Origin: an uncultured Bacteroidales bacterium
GTDB lineage: Bacteria > Bacteroidota > Bacteroidia > Bacteroidales > Paludibacteraceae
Assembly (NCBI GenBank): GCA_900316995.1
Contig: ONEZ01000023.1
Coordinates: forward strand, 1 to 37,894
Direction of reading: 5' to 3'
Length of the DNA stretch: 37,894 nucleotides
In this document: one piece after another, positions 1 through 8,461 of the stretch
Layout: every line of letters starts with the position of its first letter
Numbering within the stretch: position 1 is the stretch's first letter
The notes under the pieces: generated by a model
Database searches by the model: none
Told to the model about the DNA's origin: nothing
Seen by the model: the letters and a program-made list of their open reading frames with translations, nothing else
Program-made: the position numbers and the translations under genes

Positions 1-621
1 GCCCGCAATGTCTGGGGTGCCAGGGTCAACAAGATAGACTGGCACGCCGGCTCTCACATATTGCAGCAGTGATGCGGCAGGATATACCTTCAGCGATGTG
101 CCCACCACTATAAAGATATCAGCCTTCTGGGTTAGCTCTATGGCCTTGCTCAGGTTTGGTACGCTCTCTCCAAAAAAGACTATGAACGGGCGCAGCAGTG
201 AGCCGTCAGGATGGCGGGCGTCATACTCCTGCTTCCAGCCCTCTATGGGTACAGTGGCGCTCTCATCGCGGCTGCTGCGTAGTTTTGTAAGCTCACCGTG
301 CAGATGGGTTATGTGGGTGCTGCCGGCACGCTCATGCAGGTCATCTACGTTTTGGGTTATAACTTGCACAGGGAAATGCCTCTCAAGCGCAGCTATGGCT
401 GTATGGGCGGCATTGGGTTTCTTTTCAAGCAGCTCCTTGCGCCTCTCATTGTAGAAATCTATCACTCCCTTACGGTTGTAAATCATAGCTTCAGCGGTGC
501 AGACATCCTCTATACGGTGATTCGCCCACAGGCCGTCACTGTCACGGAACGTGGCTATGCCGCTATCGGCGGAAACACCGGCTCCCGTAAAAACCACTAT
601 GTTAGGAATTTTCTTATCCAT
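1..621 (-). CDS. NAD-dependent protein deacylase (sirtuin, Sir2/CobB-like), C-terminus cut by window edge
   Basis: Reading leftwards from the ATG at 621, 207 residues are visible before the window ends. The Rossmann NAD-binding motif GAGVSADSGIATFRD is at residues 13-27, TQNVDDLHERAG at 89-100, the catalytic His in HLHGE at 106-110 and GTSLKVYPAA near the edge. A YxxR pair (Y57, R60 in FYNERR) is the signature of class III sirtuins, which remove succinyl and other acidic acyl groups from lysine. No zinc-binding Cys pairs are visible where CobB-type enzymes have them; only C41 is present. The gene starts 11 nt after the stop of the upstream transporter, and an AGGAGG at 629-634 overlaps that stop, an unusually strong Shine-Dalgarno for this phylum. 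It is therefore probably cotranscribed with the transporter. Family assignment is firm; acyl preference is inferred. Confidence 0.93.
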   Translation of the reverse strand, partial: MDKKIPNIVVFTGAGVSADSGIATFRDSDGLWANHRIEDVCTAEAMIYNRKGVIDFYNERRKELLEKKPNAAHTAIAALERHFPVQVITQNVDDLHERAGSTHITHLHGELTKLRSSRDESATVPIEGWKQEYDARHPDGSLLRPFIVFFGESVPNLSKAIELTQKADIFIVVGTSLKVYPAASLLQYVRAGVPVYLVDPGTPDIAG

Positions 622-632
622 AATAAAGCCTC

Positions 633-2063
633 CTATAATATTTTTTCACCTGCGGTAAAGAGTATCAGGTATGTTAATGCAAGCGAGAACATGCCCACTA
701 TAACACCCACTAAAGCCATCTGCTTGGTTGTCACCTTGCCTGTGGCGTATGCAATGCCGTTTGGCGGGGTTGAGATAGGCAGTGCCATGGCGTATGATGC
801 GGCAAGACCTACGCCAACCAGCAGAACTATAATGCCGCCTAAATCTGTCAGGTTATGCTCTATATCTGTGCCCACCACCACCATTAGAGGCATAAGCATG
901 GCTGCGGCAGCTGTGTTGCTGATAAATGTTGAGAGCACCCAGCATATAAGGCCTGATATTACTATAACTCCTATGGCTGACAGTGATGAGAACGGAATGG
1001 CGTTAATAACATCGTTGGCAAGCCCTGTGTCTATAATGCCAGTACCAAGGGCAAAACCGCCAGCCACCATCCAGAGCACGCTCCAGTCCAGTTTCTGTAA
1101 GTCTTTTCCAGTAAAAATGCCCACAAAAGAGAGCACTGTAATAGGGATCAGGGCAATCACGCTTGTCTGAAGGTTTGTAAGGCCGTCTGTCATCCAAAGC
1201 AGAATGGTAACCACAATGGTAACGGCGATGGTAATGTACTTCCACTTTTCTATAGGCTTCTTTCCGCCATTGTCCATGTTTATTTTCAGCTCCTTGTTCT
1301 TAAATGGGAAGAGTTTGAGCAGTAAAAGCCACGATGCAAACACTATAACGAGCATCAGAGGTGTCATTAGGGCGGTCCACTGTCCAAAACTTATGTTCAG
1401 GTTCAGACCGGCTGGGTCATTCAGGTACTTCAGGGCGATGGCGTTTGGTGGAGTGCCTATCGGGGTGCCTATTCCGCCGATGTTGGCTCCAATTGGTATG
1501 GCGAGCGCCAGTGCGGTCTTTCCTTTCTCATCCTCAGGCAGTGAGTTTAGCACGGGTGCTATCATTGTTATCATCATGGCGGCGGTGGCTGTGTTGCTCA
1601 CAAACATTGACATCAGCGCAGTTGTGAGCATAAAGCCAAGTAGCAGCAGCTTGGGATTGCGGCTGAACGGCTTTAGCAGAATGTTTGCCACATCCTTGTC
1701 AAGCCCTGATTCTGAGGCGGCCAGCGCCATTACAAATCCTCCTAAAAATAGGATTATTATTGGGTCTGCGTATGAGCCGAGCAGACTTTGGTAGCTTACA
1801 ATGTGCTTCTCATCAATGCCTTCTACAAGTGGTCCGATACCGCCTGTTGAGACTGTGAACAGCATTACTAAAATGGAGAAAGTACTGGTGACCCACGCTG
1901 GCACTGGTTCTAAAATCCACATAAGCGCCGCCATTATAAAAATTGCAAGCATACGTTGCTCTGTAACTGCAAAGTGCTCTCCAAACAAACTCAGTGGCAG
2001 CAGCCATATTACAATGGCAGGTATGAGGCAGGCGGCGAGCCTGATTAATTTTGATTTGCTCAT
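633..2063 (-). CDS. DASS/SLC13-family sodium:anion (dicarboxylate or sulfate) symporter
   Basis: About 476 residues with many hydrophobic segments. Two copies of the family's SNT motif mark the two inverted halves of the fold: SNTATAAMMITMIAPV in the first half and SNTAAAAMLMPLM in the second. In characterised members these loops bind Na+ and the carboxylate or sulfate substrate. GIGTPIGTPPN and LPISTPPNGIAYATG are further conserved parts of the family. The ATG at 2063 is preferred over an upstream in-frame GTG at 2087, because that GTG lies inside a TAACTTTG promoter core (2087-2094, minus strand). The sirtuin gene follows at 11 nt. The exact substrate cannot be read from the sequence; C4-dicarboxylates are the common case. 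Confidence 0.92.
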   Translation of the reverse strand: MSKSKLIRLAACLIPAIVIWLLPLSLFGEHFAVTEQRMLAIFIMAALMWILEPVPAWVTSTFSILVMLFTVSTGGIGPLVEGIDEKHIVSYQSLLGSYADPIIILFLGGFVMALAASESGLDKDVANILLKPFSRNPKLLLLGFMLTTALMSMFVSNTATAAMMITMIAPVLNSLPEDEKGKTALALAIPIGANIGGIGTPIGTPPNAIALKYLNDPAGLNLNISFGQWTALMTPLMLVIVFASWLLLLKLFPFKNKELKINMDNGGKKPIEKWKYITIAVTIVVTILLWMTDGLTNLQTSVIALIPITVLSFVGIFTGKDLQKLDWSVLWMVAGGFALGTGIIDTGLANDVINAIPFSSLSAIGVIVISGLICWVLSTFISNTAAAAMLMPLMVVVGTDIEHNLTDLGGIIVLLVGVGLAASYAMALPISTPPNGIAYATGKVTTKQMALVGVIVGMFSLALTYLILFTAGEKIL

Positions 2064-2086
2064 AATAGATGATTCTTTTCGACTCA

Positions 2087-2094
2087 CAAAGTTA
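2087..2094 (-). promoter_or_regulatory. -7 promoter element of the SLC13/sirtuin operon
   Basis: TAACTTTG on the minus strand matches the Bacteroidota TAnnTTTG core. The predicted start of transcription is near 2081, giving a leader of about 18 nt to the ATG at 2063. No clear TTTG -33 box was found at the right spacing. Confidence 0.55.
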
Positions 2095-2106
2095 CAAACT
2101 TTTTCA

Positions 2107-2138
2107 TTTGTTTATACTGACGTTTATTTGTAACTTTG
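2107..2138 (+). promoter_or_regulatory. Promoter reading towards argD
   Basis: TTTG at 2107-2110 and TAACTTTG at 2131-2138 are separated by 20 nt, the usual arrangement of the Bacteroidota sigma-ABfr promoter. Transcription from here would carry a leader of about 230 nt, including the palindromic element at 2157-2329, before argD. Confidence 0.6.
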
Positions 2139-2156
2139 CGAGCAGAATCAATTAGA

Positions 2157-2329
2157 TTATCAGTTTTCAAATATTGTTTCACCCAGGGCGTGGTCTGTTT
2201 CCCTTGAAAAACCTGTTAATGTTCGCTTTCTTCCTAACTCACTACGCTCAAACAACGTCAGAAAGCTCCAAACACGACGGTTTTTCTACGGGGACACTTA
2301 TGGGTTCAACAATATCTGAAAACTAATAA
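2157..2329. repeat. MITE-like palindromic element in the argD leader
   Basis: The outer arms 2157-2185 and 2301-2329 are inverted repeats of 29 bp that match at about 25 positions. Complementarity continues inwards (GAAAAACC near 2204 against GGTTTTTC near 2279, and GCTTTCT near 2224 against AGAAAGC near 2261), so the whole 173-bp segment could fold as one long hairpin. No ORF is present inside it. It looks like a non-autonomous mobile repeat or a folded leader. Confidence 0.6.
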
Positions 2330-2331
2330 CT

Positions 2332-2374
2332 CTCAAGTTTCAATTTTCAACTTTCAACTTTCAATTTTCAACTT
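2332..2374. repeat. Short tandem TCAATTT/TCAACTT array ending at the argD start
   Basis: Alternating TCAATTT and TCAACTT heptamers fill the segment directly before the argD ATG at 2378. Related arrays occur near 10700, 10750 and 10900-11040. Confidence 0.7.
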
Positions 2375-2377
2375 GAA

Positions 2378-3499
2378 ATGAAATTATTTGATGTATATCC
2401 ACTTTTCCCCATTGAGATAGTAAGGGGTGAAGGCTGTCATGTTTATGACAGCGAAGGCACTGAGTATCTTGACCTTTACGGTGGTCATGCTGTGATTTCT
2501 GTGGGGCACTCACACCCTGTGTATGTAAAGGCCATTAGTGAGCAGGTGGCAAAGTTAGGTTTTTACTCAAACTCTGTTATTAACGGCCTGCAGAGGGAGT
2601 TTGCAAGCCGTCTGGGTAAGATTTGCGGATATGATGACTACTCTCTGTTCCTGGTTAATTCTGGTGCTGAGGCTAACGAAAACGCACTAAAATTGGCATC
2701 TTTCCATAATGGTCGCCGCAAGGTGCTCTCATTTAAGAAATCATTCCACGGGCGTACATCGGCGGCTGTAAAAGTTACAGACATACCTAAGTATGTGGCT
2801 CCTGTTAATGAGGGTTTGGAGGTTACATTTGCAAATCTCAATGATATTGAGACCGTTAAGCGTGAGCTTGCAACCAAGGAGTACTCTTCTGTTATTATAG
2901 AGGGCATACAGGGTATAGGCGGTATTCAGGTGCCTGACGATGAATTTATGCGTGAGCTGCGTGATGTCTGCACTGATACGGGTACTGTGCTCATTCTTGA
3001 TGAGATTCAGTCTGGTTACGGCCGTAGCGGTAAATTCTTTGCTCACCAGTATGCCGGCATTAAGGCTGATATTATTACCGTGGCCAAAGGTATCTGTAAT
3101 GGATTCCCTATGAGCGGAATGTTAATAAGCCCTATATTCACTCCTGTCTATGGTCAGCTTGGCACCACATTTGGAGGCAACCACTTAGGCTGTGCTGGCG
3201 CTATTGCTGTGCTTGACATCATGGAGAAGGAGAACCTCATAGAGAACGCAGCCAAAGTGGGTGCATACCTGCTTGAGGAACTTAAGAAGATTGACGGTAT
3301 TAAAGAGGTTCGTGGACGCGGTCTTATGATAGGTCTGGAGTTTGAGCAGCCAATCAAGGAGATTCGTACAAAGCTTTTGTTTGAGCAGAAGGTATTTACA
3401 GGTGTGGCTGGTACAAACACCATTCGTCTGCTGCCGCCTCTCTGCCTCACAATGGCTGATGCTGAGGTGTTCCTCACCCGCTTTAAGAGATGCCTGTAA
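2378..3499 (+). CDS. argD: Acetylornithine/succinylornithine aminotransferase
   Basis: A class III, PLP-dependent aminotransferase of 373 residues, near the usual length. NSGAEANENALKLA (94-107) and SFHGR (122-126) form the phosphate and cofactor pocket. D208 in LILDEIQSGYGRSG contacts the pyridine nitrogen, and K237 in TVAKGICNGFPM is the Schiff-base lysine. The enzyme makes the N-acylated ornithine of arginine synthesis. In Bacteroides the acyl group is known to be succinyl rather than acetyl, so succinylornithine is plausible here. No other arg genes are adjacent, but proC lies 2.8 kb downstream on the same strand beyond two convergent membrane-protein genes. The stop is one base from the stop of the convergent gene at 3501. 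Confidence 0.93.
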   Translation: MKLFDVYPLFPIEIVRGEGCHVYDSEGTEYLDLYGGHAVISVGHSHPVYVKAISEQVAKLGFYSNSVINGLQREFASRLGKICGYDDYSLFLVNSGAEANENALKLASFHNGRRKVLSFKKSFHGRTSAAVKVTDIPKYVAPVNEGLEVTFANLNDIETVKRELATKEYSSVIIEGIQGIGGIQVPDDEFMRELRDVCTDTGTVLILDEIQSGYGRSGKFFAHQYAGIKADIITVAKGICNGFPMSGMLISPIFTPVYGQLGTTFGGNHLGCAGAIAVLDIMEKENLIENAAKVGAYLLEELKKIDGIKEVRGRGLMIGLEFEQPIKEIRTKLLFEQKVFTGVAGTNTIRLLPPLCLTMADAEVFLTRFKRCL

Positions 3500-3500
3500 A

Positions 3501-4451
3501 TCACTCCGCCGCAACAAGGGTGGAGCCCGTGATGACTGGGATTATGTAGTTCACCGCCCAGACGGTTACGGCTGCCATGGCGGCGCCTACGGTGTTTGTG
3601 GTTACGGCTCCAAGCAGGAGCATGGCAAACGCCCCTCTGATGCCAAGCTCAGAGGAGAACGACACCGATGGGGTGACTGATATAAGAAAGTAGTTTATAG
3701 GTATAAGTATAAGTGCCTGAAATGAAGTAATATCCACCGCCATGAAGCGCAGCATAAGGAAATACTGGAGGCTATAGACAGCGTATCTGACAATGGATGT
3801 GAGGCTCACCTTGATTAGCACAGGGTAGGTTATCCCAGCCATGGCACGCAGTATATTGTCAATCTTTTCTGAGCGTTTGAACCTGATTTTAGAAGCCCAC
3901 AGCGGCATTGTGAAATAGAGCAGGGTAATCAGTGCTATAAACACGCCAGACACCCAATAAAGTGTGCCTATCGGAACATCGGAGGGAAGAATATTGGCGG
4001 AAGGAAGCAGCATAAGCGCTACAGCAAGGAACACACATCCTGCAAAAGACTGTGCAAGGGTTTGAACTAAAGAGTAGAGCACTCCGCTTGCACGGTTCTC
4101 CTCTTTAAGAGTGAGCACTCGCCCCAAAGGGTCAAGTATGCGGTTAGGGGTGAAGAACCCCGATGCCAGCCCCATAAGCACGGAGCGGTACGCCTGCGCA
4201 AAAGTGAAAGGTTGCAGCTGCCTTACAAGGGTGCGCCACTTTAGCGCCTCAAGCCCCCAGTTCACAGGCATAAGCAGCAAAGCGGCAACAAAGAGTGAAA
4301 TCTGTGCGGTGGTTACATGTTGGAAACTCTGAACCAGGTCATTATAATGGTCAAAGGTAATAAGCATATAGCCTAAATAGCCGTATGCCCCCACCATTAT
4401 AATCACTTTTATAATAGTAAGCAGTGATATTTTACCGCCACCCGCACCCAT
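3501..4451 (-). CDS. Flippase-like / LPG-synthase-TM (UPF0104-like) integral membrane protein
   Basis: 316 residues with about eight hydrophobic segments. WGLEALKWRTLVRQLQP (64-80) followed by GFFTPNRILDPLGR (about 115-128) resembles the conserved first half of the lysylphosphatidylglycerol-synthase membrane domain, whose members usually have G-x-x-TPGRxGE-x-x-R here. No soluble synthase domain is attached, so this is the stand-alone type whose function is generally unknown; lipid-linked substrate transfer across the membrane is the usual suggestion. It begins 5 nt after the Na/Pi transporter gene and is surely cotranscribed with it. Confidence 0.75.
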   Translation of the reverse strand: MGAGGGKISLLTIIKVIIMVGAYGYLGYMLITFDHYNDLVQSFQHVTTAQISLFVAALLLMPVNWGLEALKWRTLVRQLQPFTFAQAYRSVLMGLASGFFTPNRILDPLGRVLTLKEENRASGVLYSLVQTLAQSFAGCVFLAVALMLLPSANILPSDVPIGTLYWVSGVFIALITLLYFTMPLWASKIRFKRSEKIDNILRAMAGITYPVLIKVSLTSIVRYAVYSLQYFLMLRFMAVDITSFQALILIPINYFLISVTPSVSFSSELGIRGAFAMLLLGAVTTNTVGAAMAAVTVWAVNYIIPVITGSTLVAAE

Positions 4452-4456
4452 GAAAA

Positions 4457-6142
4457 CTATTTAAGAGCCAGAAGCGGTTTTATTGATTTGCCCACATTGA
4501 GCCAGTGGTCTGCAATACGTTCTGCATTTGAAGAGAGAGAAAGGTATTGCGCACCCACCGATGATGAGCAGAGCCCGTCTGAAAGGCGTTTAATGTGCAT
4601 CTCCTCCATCTTTTTAGTGAAATCATCAACATCATCTTCTATATTCTCCGCCTCCTTGAGCGCCTCCATATCCTCTTTATGATAGGCGATGTCCACCTTC
4701 TCATACAGAGAGTTTATAAGTCCGCTCAGGTAGGATATCTCTTTGAGAGCCTCGTCAGAGAATTTCTCTCCAGTGCCGCTCAACGATGTGGCATACTCCA
4801 CAATGTTCTCAGCATAGTCTCCAATACGCTCAATGTCACGCACTACACGGAAAGTTGAAGATAGGAACACGTGGTCATGCTCATTAAGACCGCTGCGTTC
4901 AGAGAGGCGGACCACATAATCCACAAGTGTGCGGTTCAGGAAGTTAAGCTCTTTCTCCTGACTGCGGAACTTGTTTACATCGCTGAAGTCAAGAGAACTG
5001 ATAACCTTTATGGAGCGGTTAAAGTTATCATTGGCTATCTTAGCCATGTTAAGAATCTCCTTTTTAGTCTGCTCCACGGCGATAGGAGGAGTGGAGAGCA
5101 GGTTGTTATCTATGTAGTATGTGCGAGGCTGGTTATCGGCAGGTTTTACACTCTTGTCCGGGGCGATGCGGCATACAGTGGATACAAGAATATCTGTGAG
5201 TGGCAGCATTATACATACAGTGGTGCAGTTGAATATGGTGTGGAACATGGCAAGCTGCATCTGATGTCCGCCGGGGAAAAGTTTTTCAAAAAGTGCGCCA
5301 AACCCTACACCAAACATAAACTGCATAACGGCGCCCATAATAAGGAATAGTAAAACTCCGGCGCAATTAAACAGGAGGTGTATATAAGCGGTACGTCTGG
5401 CGTTAACGCTTCCTGTGGAGCCAGCCATAAGAGCCACCACGCAAGAACCTATGTTAGAACCCATGGTGATGTAGATACCTTGGTCCAGACTTATAAGACC
5501 AGTGAAGACCATGGCCAAGGCAATGGAAGTCATCACAGAAGAACTCTGAATGATAGCCGTGAAAATGGCACCGATTATAACCAGTAGAATAGGGCTTTCT
5601 ATCCCCGATAAAAACATCTTAACCCCTTCTGACTCTGCAAAAACATTCATAGAGTCGCTCATAAGCTCCAAGCCCACAAACAGCATGCCGAAACCTGTTA
5701 GAATGCCCCCAATGGTTTTTAGGTTGTCTTTTTTGGCGAACAGAGCCATAAATGCGCCAAGCCCCGCAAAGGCCGAGAATATTATGGTGGTGGAGATAAA
5801 GTCTGAGCCAAGCATACCAAGCGCCACTATCTGTGCGGTTATGGTGGTACCAATATTGGCACCGTAGATTATGGTGGCAGCCTGGGCAAGAGAGATTATT
5901 CCAGCGTTCACAAAACCAATGGTCATCACGGTGGTGGCGCCTGAACTCTGAATGGCGGCTGTTCCAAGTGCGCCTATACCCACGCCTAAAAGTTTGCTTT
6001 TAGACGCTTTTTTGAACATTACTTTAAGTTTTTTAGAACTGGCTGATTCAAGGTTAGAACTCATCATCTGGCATGCTACCAGAAAAATACCAACACCGGC
6101 AAGCAGAGTTAAGATGGCTGAAATAATATCAATTGCGGTCAT
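4457..6142 (-). CDS. Na/Pi cotransporter family protein with C-terminal PhoU-like domain
   Basis: 561 residues from the ATG at 6142. The two inverted halves of the NptA/YjbB fold are clear: GTAAIQSSGATTVM with GANIGTT, then AIIQSSSVMTSIAL with MGSNIGSC. The QSS motifs bind Na+ and phosphate in characterised relatives. About 170 C-terminal residues form a helical PhoU-like domain (RDIERIGDYAENI and NAERIADHWLNVG), thought to regulate transport. A TTG at 6175 gives a longer frame but lies at the likely transcription start of the TATATTTG core at 6180-6187, so the ATG is preferred. The flippase-like gene follows at 5 nt. Phosphate uptake or export is the likely role; direction cannot be told. 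Confidence 0.92.
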   Translation of the reverse strand: MTAIDIISAILTLLAGVGIFLVACQMMSSNLESASSKKLKVMFKKASKSKLLGVGIGALGTAAIQSSGATTVMTIGFVNAGIISLAQAATIIYGANIGTTITAQIVALGMLGSDFISTTIIFSAFAGLGAFMALFAKKDNLKTIGGILTGFGMLFVGLELMSDSMNVFAESEGVKMFLSGIESPILLVIIGAIFTAIIQSSSVMTSIALAMVFTGLISLDQGIYITMGSNIGSCVVALMAGSTGSVNARRTAYIHLLFNCAGVLLFLIMGAVMQFMFGVGFGALFEKLFPGGHQMQLAMFHTIFNCTTVCIMLPLTDILVSTVCRIAPDKSVKPADNQPRTYYIDNNLLSTPPIAVEQTKKEILNMAKIANDNFNRSIKVISSLDFSDVNKFRSQEKELNFLNRTLVDYVVRLSERSGLNEHDHVFLSSTFRVVRDIERIGDYAENIVEYATSLSGTGEKFSDEALKEISYLSGLINSLYEKVDIAYHKEDMEALKEAENIEDDVDDFTKKMEEMHIKRLSDGLCSSSVGAQYLSLSSNAERIADHWLNVGKSIKPLLALK

Positions 6143-6179
6143 TTGTTCCTGTTTTTGTGCAATTAAATTGTACAAGACG

Positions 6180-6187
6180 CAAATATA
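6180..6187 (-). promoter_or_regulatory. -7 promoter element of the Na/Pi cotransporter operon
   Basis: TATATTTG on the minus strand, 38 nt upstream of the chosen ATG at 6142. It faces away from the proC promoter at 6233. Confidence 0.5.
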
Positions 6188-6232
6188 ATAAAAAATTGGC
6201 TGAAAGTCCGTTAAAAATCCATTATAAATTAC

Positions 6233-6240
6233 TACTTTTG
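6233..6240 (+). promoter_or_regulatory. -7 promoter element of proC
   Basis: TACTTTTG fits TAnnTTTG. The predicted transcription start near 6246 leaves about 20 nt before the ATG at 6266. Confidence 0.5.
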
Positions 6241-6265
6241 CAAATATTTACATATTTCAATAGCT

Positions 6266-7060
6266 ATGACAAAAATTGCAATCATAGGTGGCGGCAATAT
6301 GGGTGGTGCCATAGCCCGCGCACTCACACAGAACAGCCTAATTTCAGAGGTTAGAGTAAGTGACATAAATGAGAACACACTGCGTTCACTCCAGAACTTC
6401 AATAACAGCATTAAAGTTACAACCTTAAACGAGGAGAATGTTAAGGGCGCTGACATAGTGCTACTTGCAGTAAAACCTTGGCTTGCGGAGAGTGTTATAG
6501 AGGAGATAAAGGATGCAATGGACTACAGCAAGCAGATATTCATATCAATAGTGGCTGGTGTGCCATTTGAGAAACTATGCTCCTACCTGTATGAAGAGGC
6601 TGCGCTTCCGCCGATGTTCAGAATGATTCCAAACACAGCTATAGATGTGCTGCAGAGTGTGCTCACAATAGCTCCTTACAATAATGTTACAGAGGAGCAG
6701 AAGGCTCTCATCGCCGATATATTCAATGAAACAGGCAAGGTGTTCTTTGTACAGGAGAAAGACCTCAACGCCTTTATGTCTCTATCAAGCTGTGGTATAG
6801 CATACGCATTCCGCTATATAAGGGCGGCGGTGGAAGGTGCTGTGGAGATGGGTGTATATCCGCAAGTGGCTAAGCAGGTGGTTACACAAACTCTGCGTGG
6901 CGCCATTGACCTTATAGACACTAATGACTCTCACCCAGAGGAGGAGATAGACAAGGTTACAACTCCTGGCGGCATAACCATAAAAGGATTAAACGAGATG
7001 GAGGCTTACGGTTTCACTAATTCAGTAATCAAGGGCTTGAAAGCCAGTCTCATCAAGTAA
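6266..7060 (+). CDS. proC: Pyrroline-5-carboxylate reductase
   Basis: 264 residues, the normal length for the family. The N-terminal Rossmann motif IAIIGGGNMGGAIARAL (4-20) binds NAD(P)H, with VSDINE at the end of the second strand. The C-terminal dimerisation domain has SSCGIAYAFRYIRAAVEG and the family signature VTTPGGITIKGL near residues 230-241. The enzyme reduces pyrroline-5-carboxylate to proline, the last step of proline synthesis. The next gene, an amino-acid type sodium symporter, starts 5 nt after the stop, so the two are an operon. Confidence 0.95.
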   Translation: MTKIAIIGGGNMGGAIARALTQNSLISEVRVSDINENTLRSLQNFNNSIKVTTLNEENVKGADIVLLAVKPWLAESVIEEIKDAMDYSKQIFISIVAGVPFEKLCSYLYEEAALPPMFRMIPNTAIDVLQSVLTIAPYNNVTEEQKALIADIFNETGKVFFVQEKDLNAFMSLSSCGIAYAFRYIRAAVEGAVEMGVYPQVAKQVVTQTLRGAIDLIDTNDSHPEEEIDKVTTPGGITIKGLNEMEAYGFTNSVIKGLKASLIK

Positions 7061-7065
7061 AATTT

Positions 7066-8406
7066 ATGGCATCAAGAGGCTCCTTTGCGTCCAAGTTCGG
7101 CGTTCTTATGGCTACCGTGGGTTCTGCGGTTGGCTTAGGTAATATTTGGCGTTTTCCTTATCAGATGGCTGATAACGGCGGCGATGCGTTCCTTTTGATG
7201 TATGTGCTGTGCGTGTTCTTTATGGGTGTTCCTGCCATGATGGCGGAGTTTATCATAGGACGCCATACACACCGTAATGCAGTGGGGGCTTTTGAATCGC
7301 TTGCTCCTAAGACATCTTGGAAAGGGGTGGGCTATTTGGGCGTGTTTACAGGCTTTATAATAGACTGCTACTACTGTGTGGTTACAGGCTGGACTCTCTA
7401 TTACCTATATAAGTCAGTTACAGGTTCTCTTCTTGGCGGTACTATGGATAGTTACGCACAGATGTTCAGTGCATTTGCTGCTGACACATGGCTGCCTATA
7501 ATCCTGCTGACTGCTGTTGTGATTATAACCTGCGGCATACTTGTCATGGGAGTACAGAAAGGTATAGAGAATGTATCCAAGGTGCTGTTGCCTATGCTCT
7601 TTGTCACTCTTATAATCCTTGCAGTGAACTCATGTCTTATGCCTGGTGCTTTAGACGGGCTTAAGTTTATGTTTGTACCAAGCAGATGCAATGTCACTCT
7701 GTTCACATTCCTTGATGCGGCAGGCCAGGCGTTCTTCTCGCTCAGTATAGGAATGGGCGCCCTTATAACGTACTCATCTTATTTTGATGATAACATTAAC
7801 ATTACTAAAACCGCCACACAGATAGCCGTGATAGACCTCTTAGTGGCTGTGGTGTCAAGTTTGATAATATTCCCAGCTGTGTTCACCTTTGGAGCTGAGC
7901 CTGAGCAAGGGCCTGGACTTGTGTTTAAAGTGCTGCCCAGCGTGTTTTCACAGATGAAGATAGGTTGGCTGTGGTCTGTGATGTTCTACCTGCTGCTCTT
8001 TATTGCAGCCCTCACCTCATTCCTCTCCATTACGGAAGTGGTGGTAGCATACGTATCTGAGACCTTTAACCTGAAAAGACTGACATCGTCAATTATCATA
8101 GGCGCAATCTTTGTTGTGATTGGTTCAGTTACATCGCTGTCTTTTGGTCCGTTAAAAGATTACACTCTTTTTGACATGACCATATTTGAGCTGATGGACT
8201 ATCTTGCTTCAAATATCCTGCTGCCTGTGGGCGGTGTGCTCATCTCTGTATTTGTGGGATGGAGGCTTGACCGCAAAGTGGTGGCCAGCCAGCTGAAGAT
8301 AGAGTCGCCCAAGCAGTACAAATTACTAAGTGTGTATATATTCTTTTTACGCTATATAGTGCCTGTTACGGTTGGAGGTGTGTTTGCTTCACAGTTCTTC
8401 TCATAA
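7066..8406 (+). CDS. Neurotransmitter:sodium symporter family transporter (NSS/SNF)
   Basis: 446 residues with about eleven membrane segments, as in prokaryotic NSS members. The first helix carries the unwound Na+/substrate-binding motif GSAVGLGNIWRFPY near residues 18-31. Family members move amino acids or related amines into the cell with Na+. The gene starts 5 nt after proC, so it is cotranscribed with the last enzyme of proline synthesis; import of an amino acid is likely, but proline itself is not proven. The ATG follows ATTT with no Shine-Dalgarno, normal for Bacteroidota. Confidence 0.93.
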   Translation: MASRGSFASKFGVLMATVGSAVGLGNIWRFPYQMADNGGDAFLLMYVLCVFFMGVPAMMAEFIIGRHTHRNAVGAFESLAPKTSWKGVGYLGVFTGFIIDCYYCVVTGWTLYYLYKSVTGSLLGGTMDSYAQMFSAFAADTWLPIILLTAVVIITCGILVMGVQKGIENVSKVLLPMLFVTLIILAVNSCLMPGALDGLKFMFVPSRCNVTLFTFLDAAGQAFFSLSIGMGALITYSSYFDDNINITKTATQIAVIDLLVAVVSSLIIFPAVFTFGAEPEQGPGLVFKVLPSVFSQMKIGWLWSVMFYLLLFIAALTSFLSITEVVVAYVSETFNLKRLTSSIIIGAIFVVIGSVTSLSFGPLKDYTLFDMTIFELMDYLASNILLPVGGVLISVFVGWRLDRKVVASQLKIESPKQYKLLSVYIFFLRYIVPVTVGGVFASQFFS

Positions 8407-8461
8407 CAGGTTCCTGATACTTCCCTTACCTTGGTCTTGCCGTAGCTAACTATTTGTGGTT

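Noticed and set aside
298-1170. Plus-strand frame of 290 codons across the sirtuin/transporter junction
   Set aside because: It covers two clear minus-strand genes and has no recognisable domain.
4871-5350. Long plus-strand frame opposite the Na/Pi transporter
   Set aside because: It is antisense to a well-conserved transporter, has no family features and no promoter; an open frame here follows from the codon use of the real gene.
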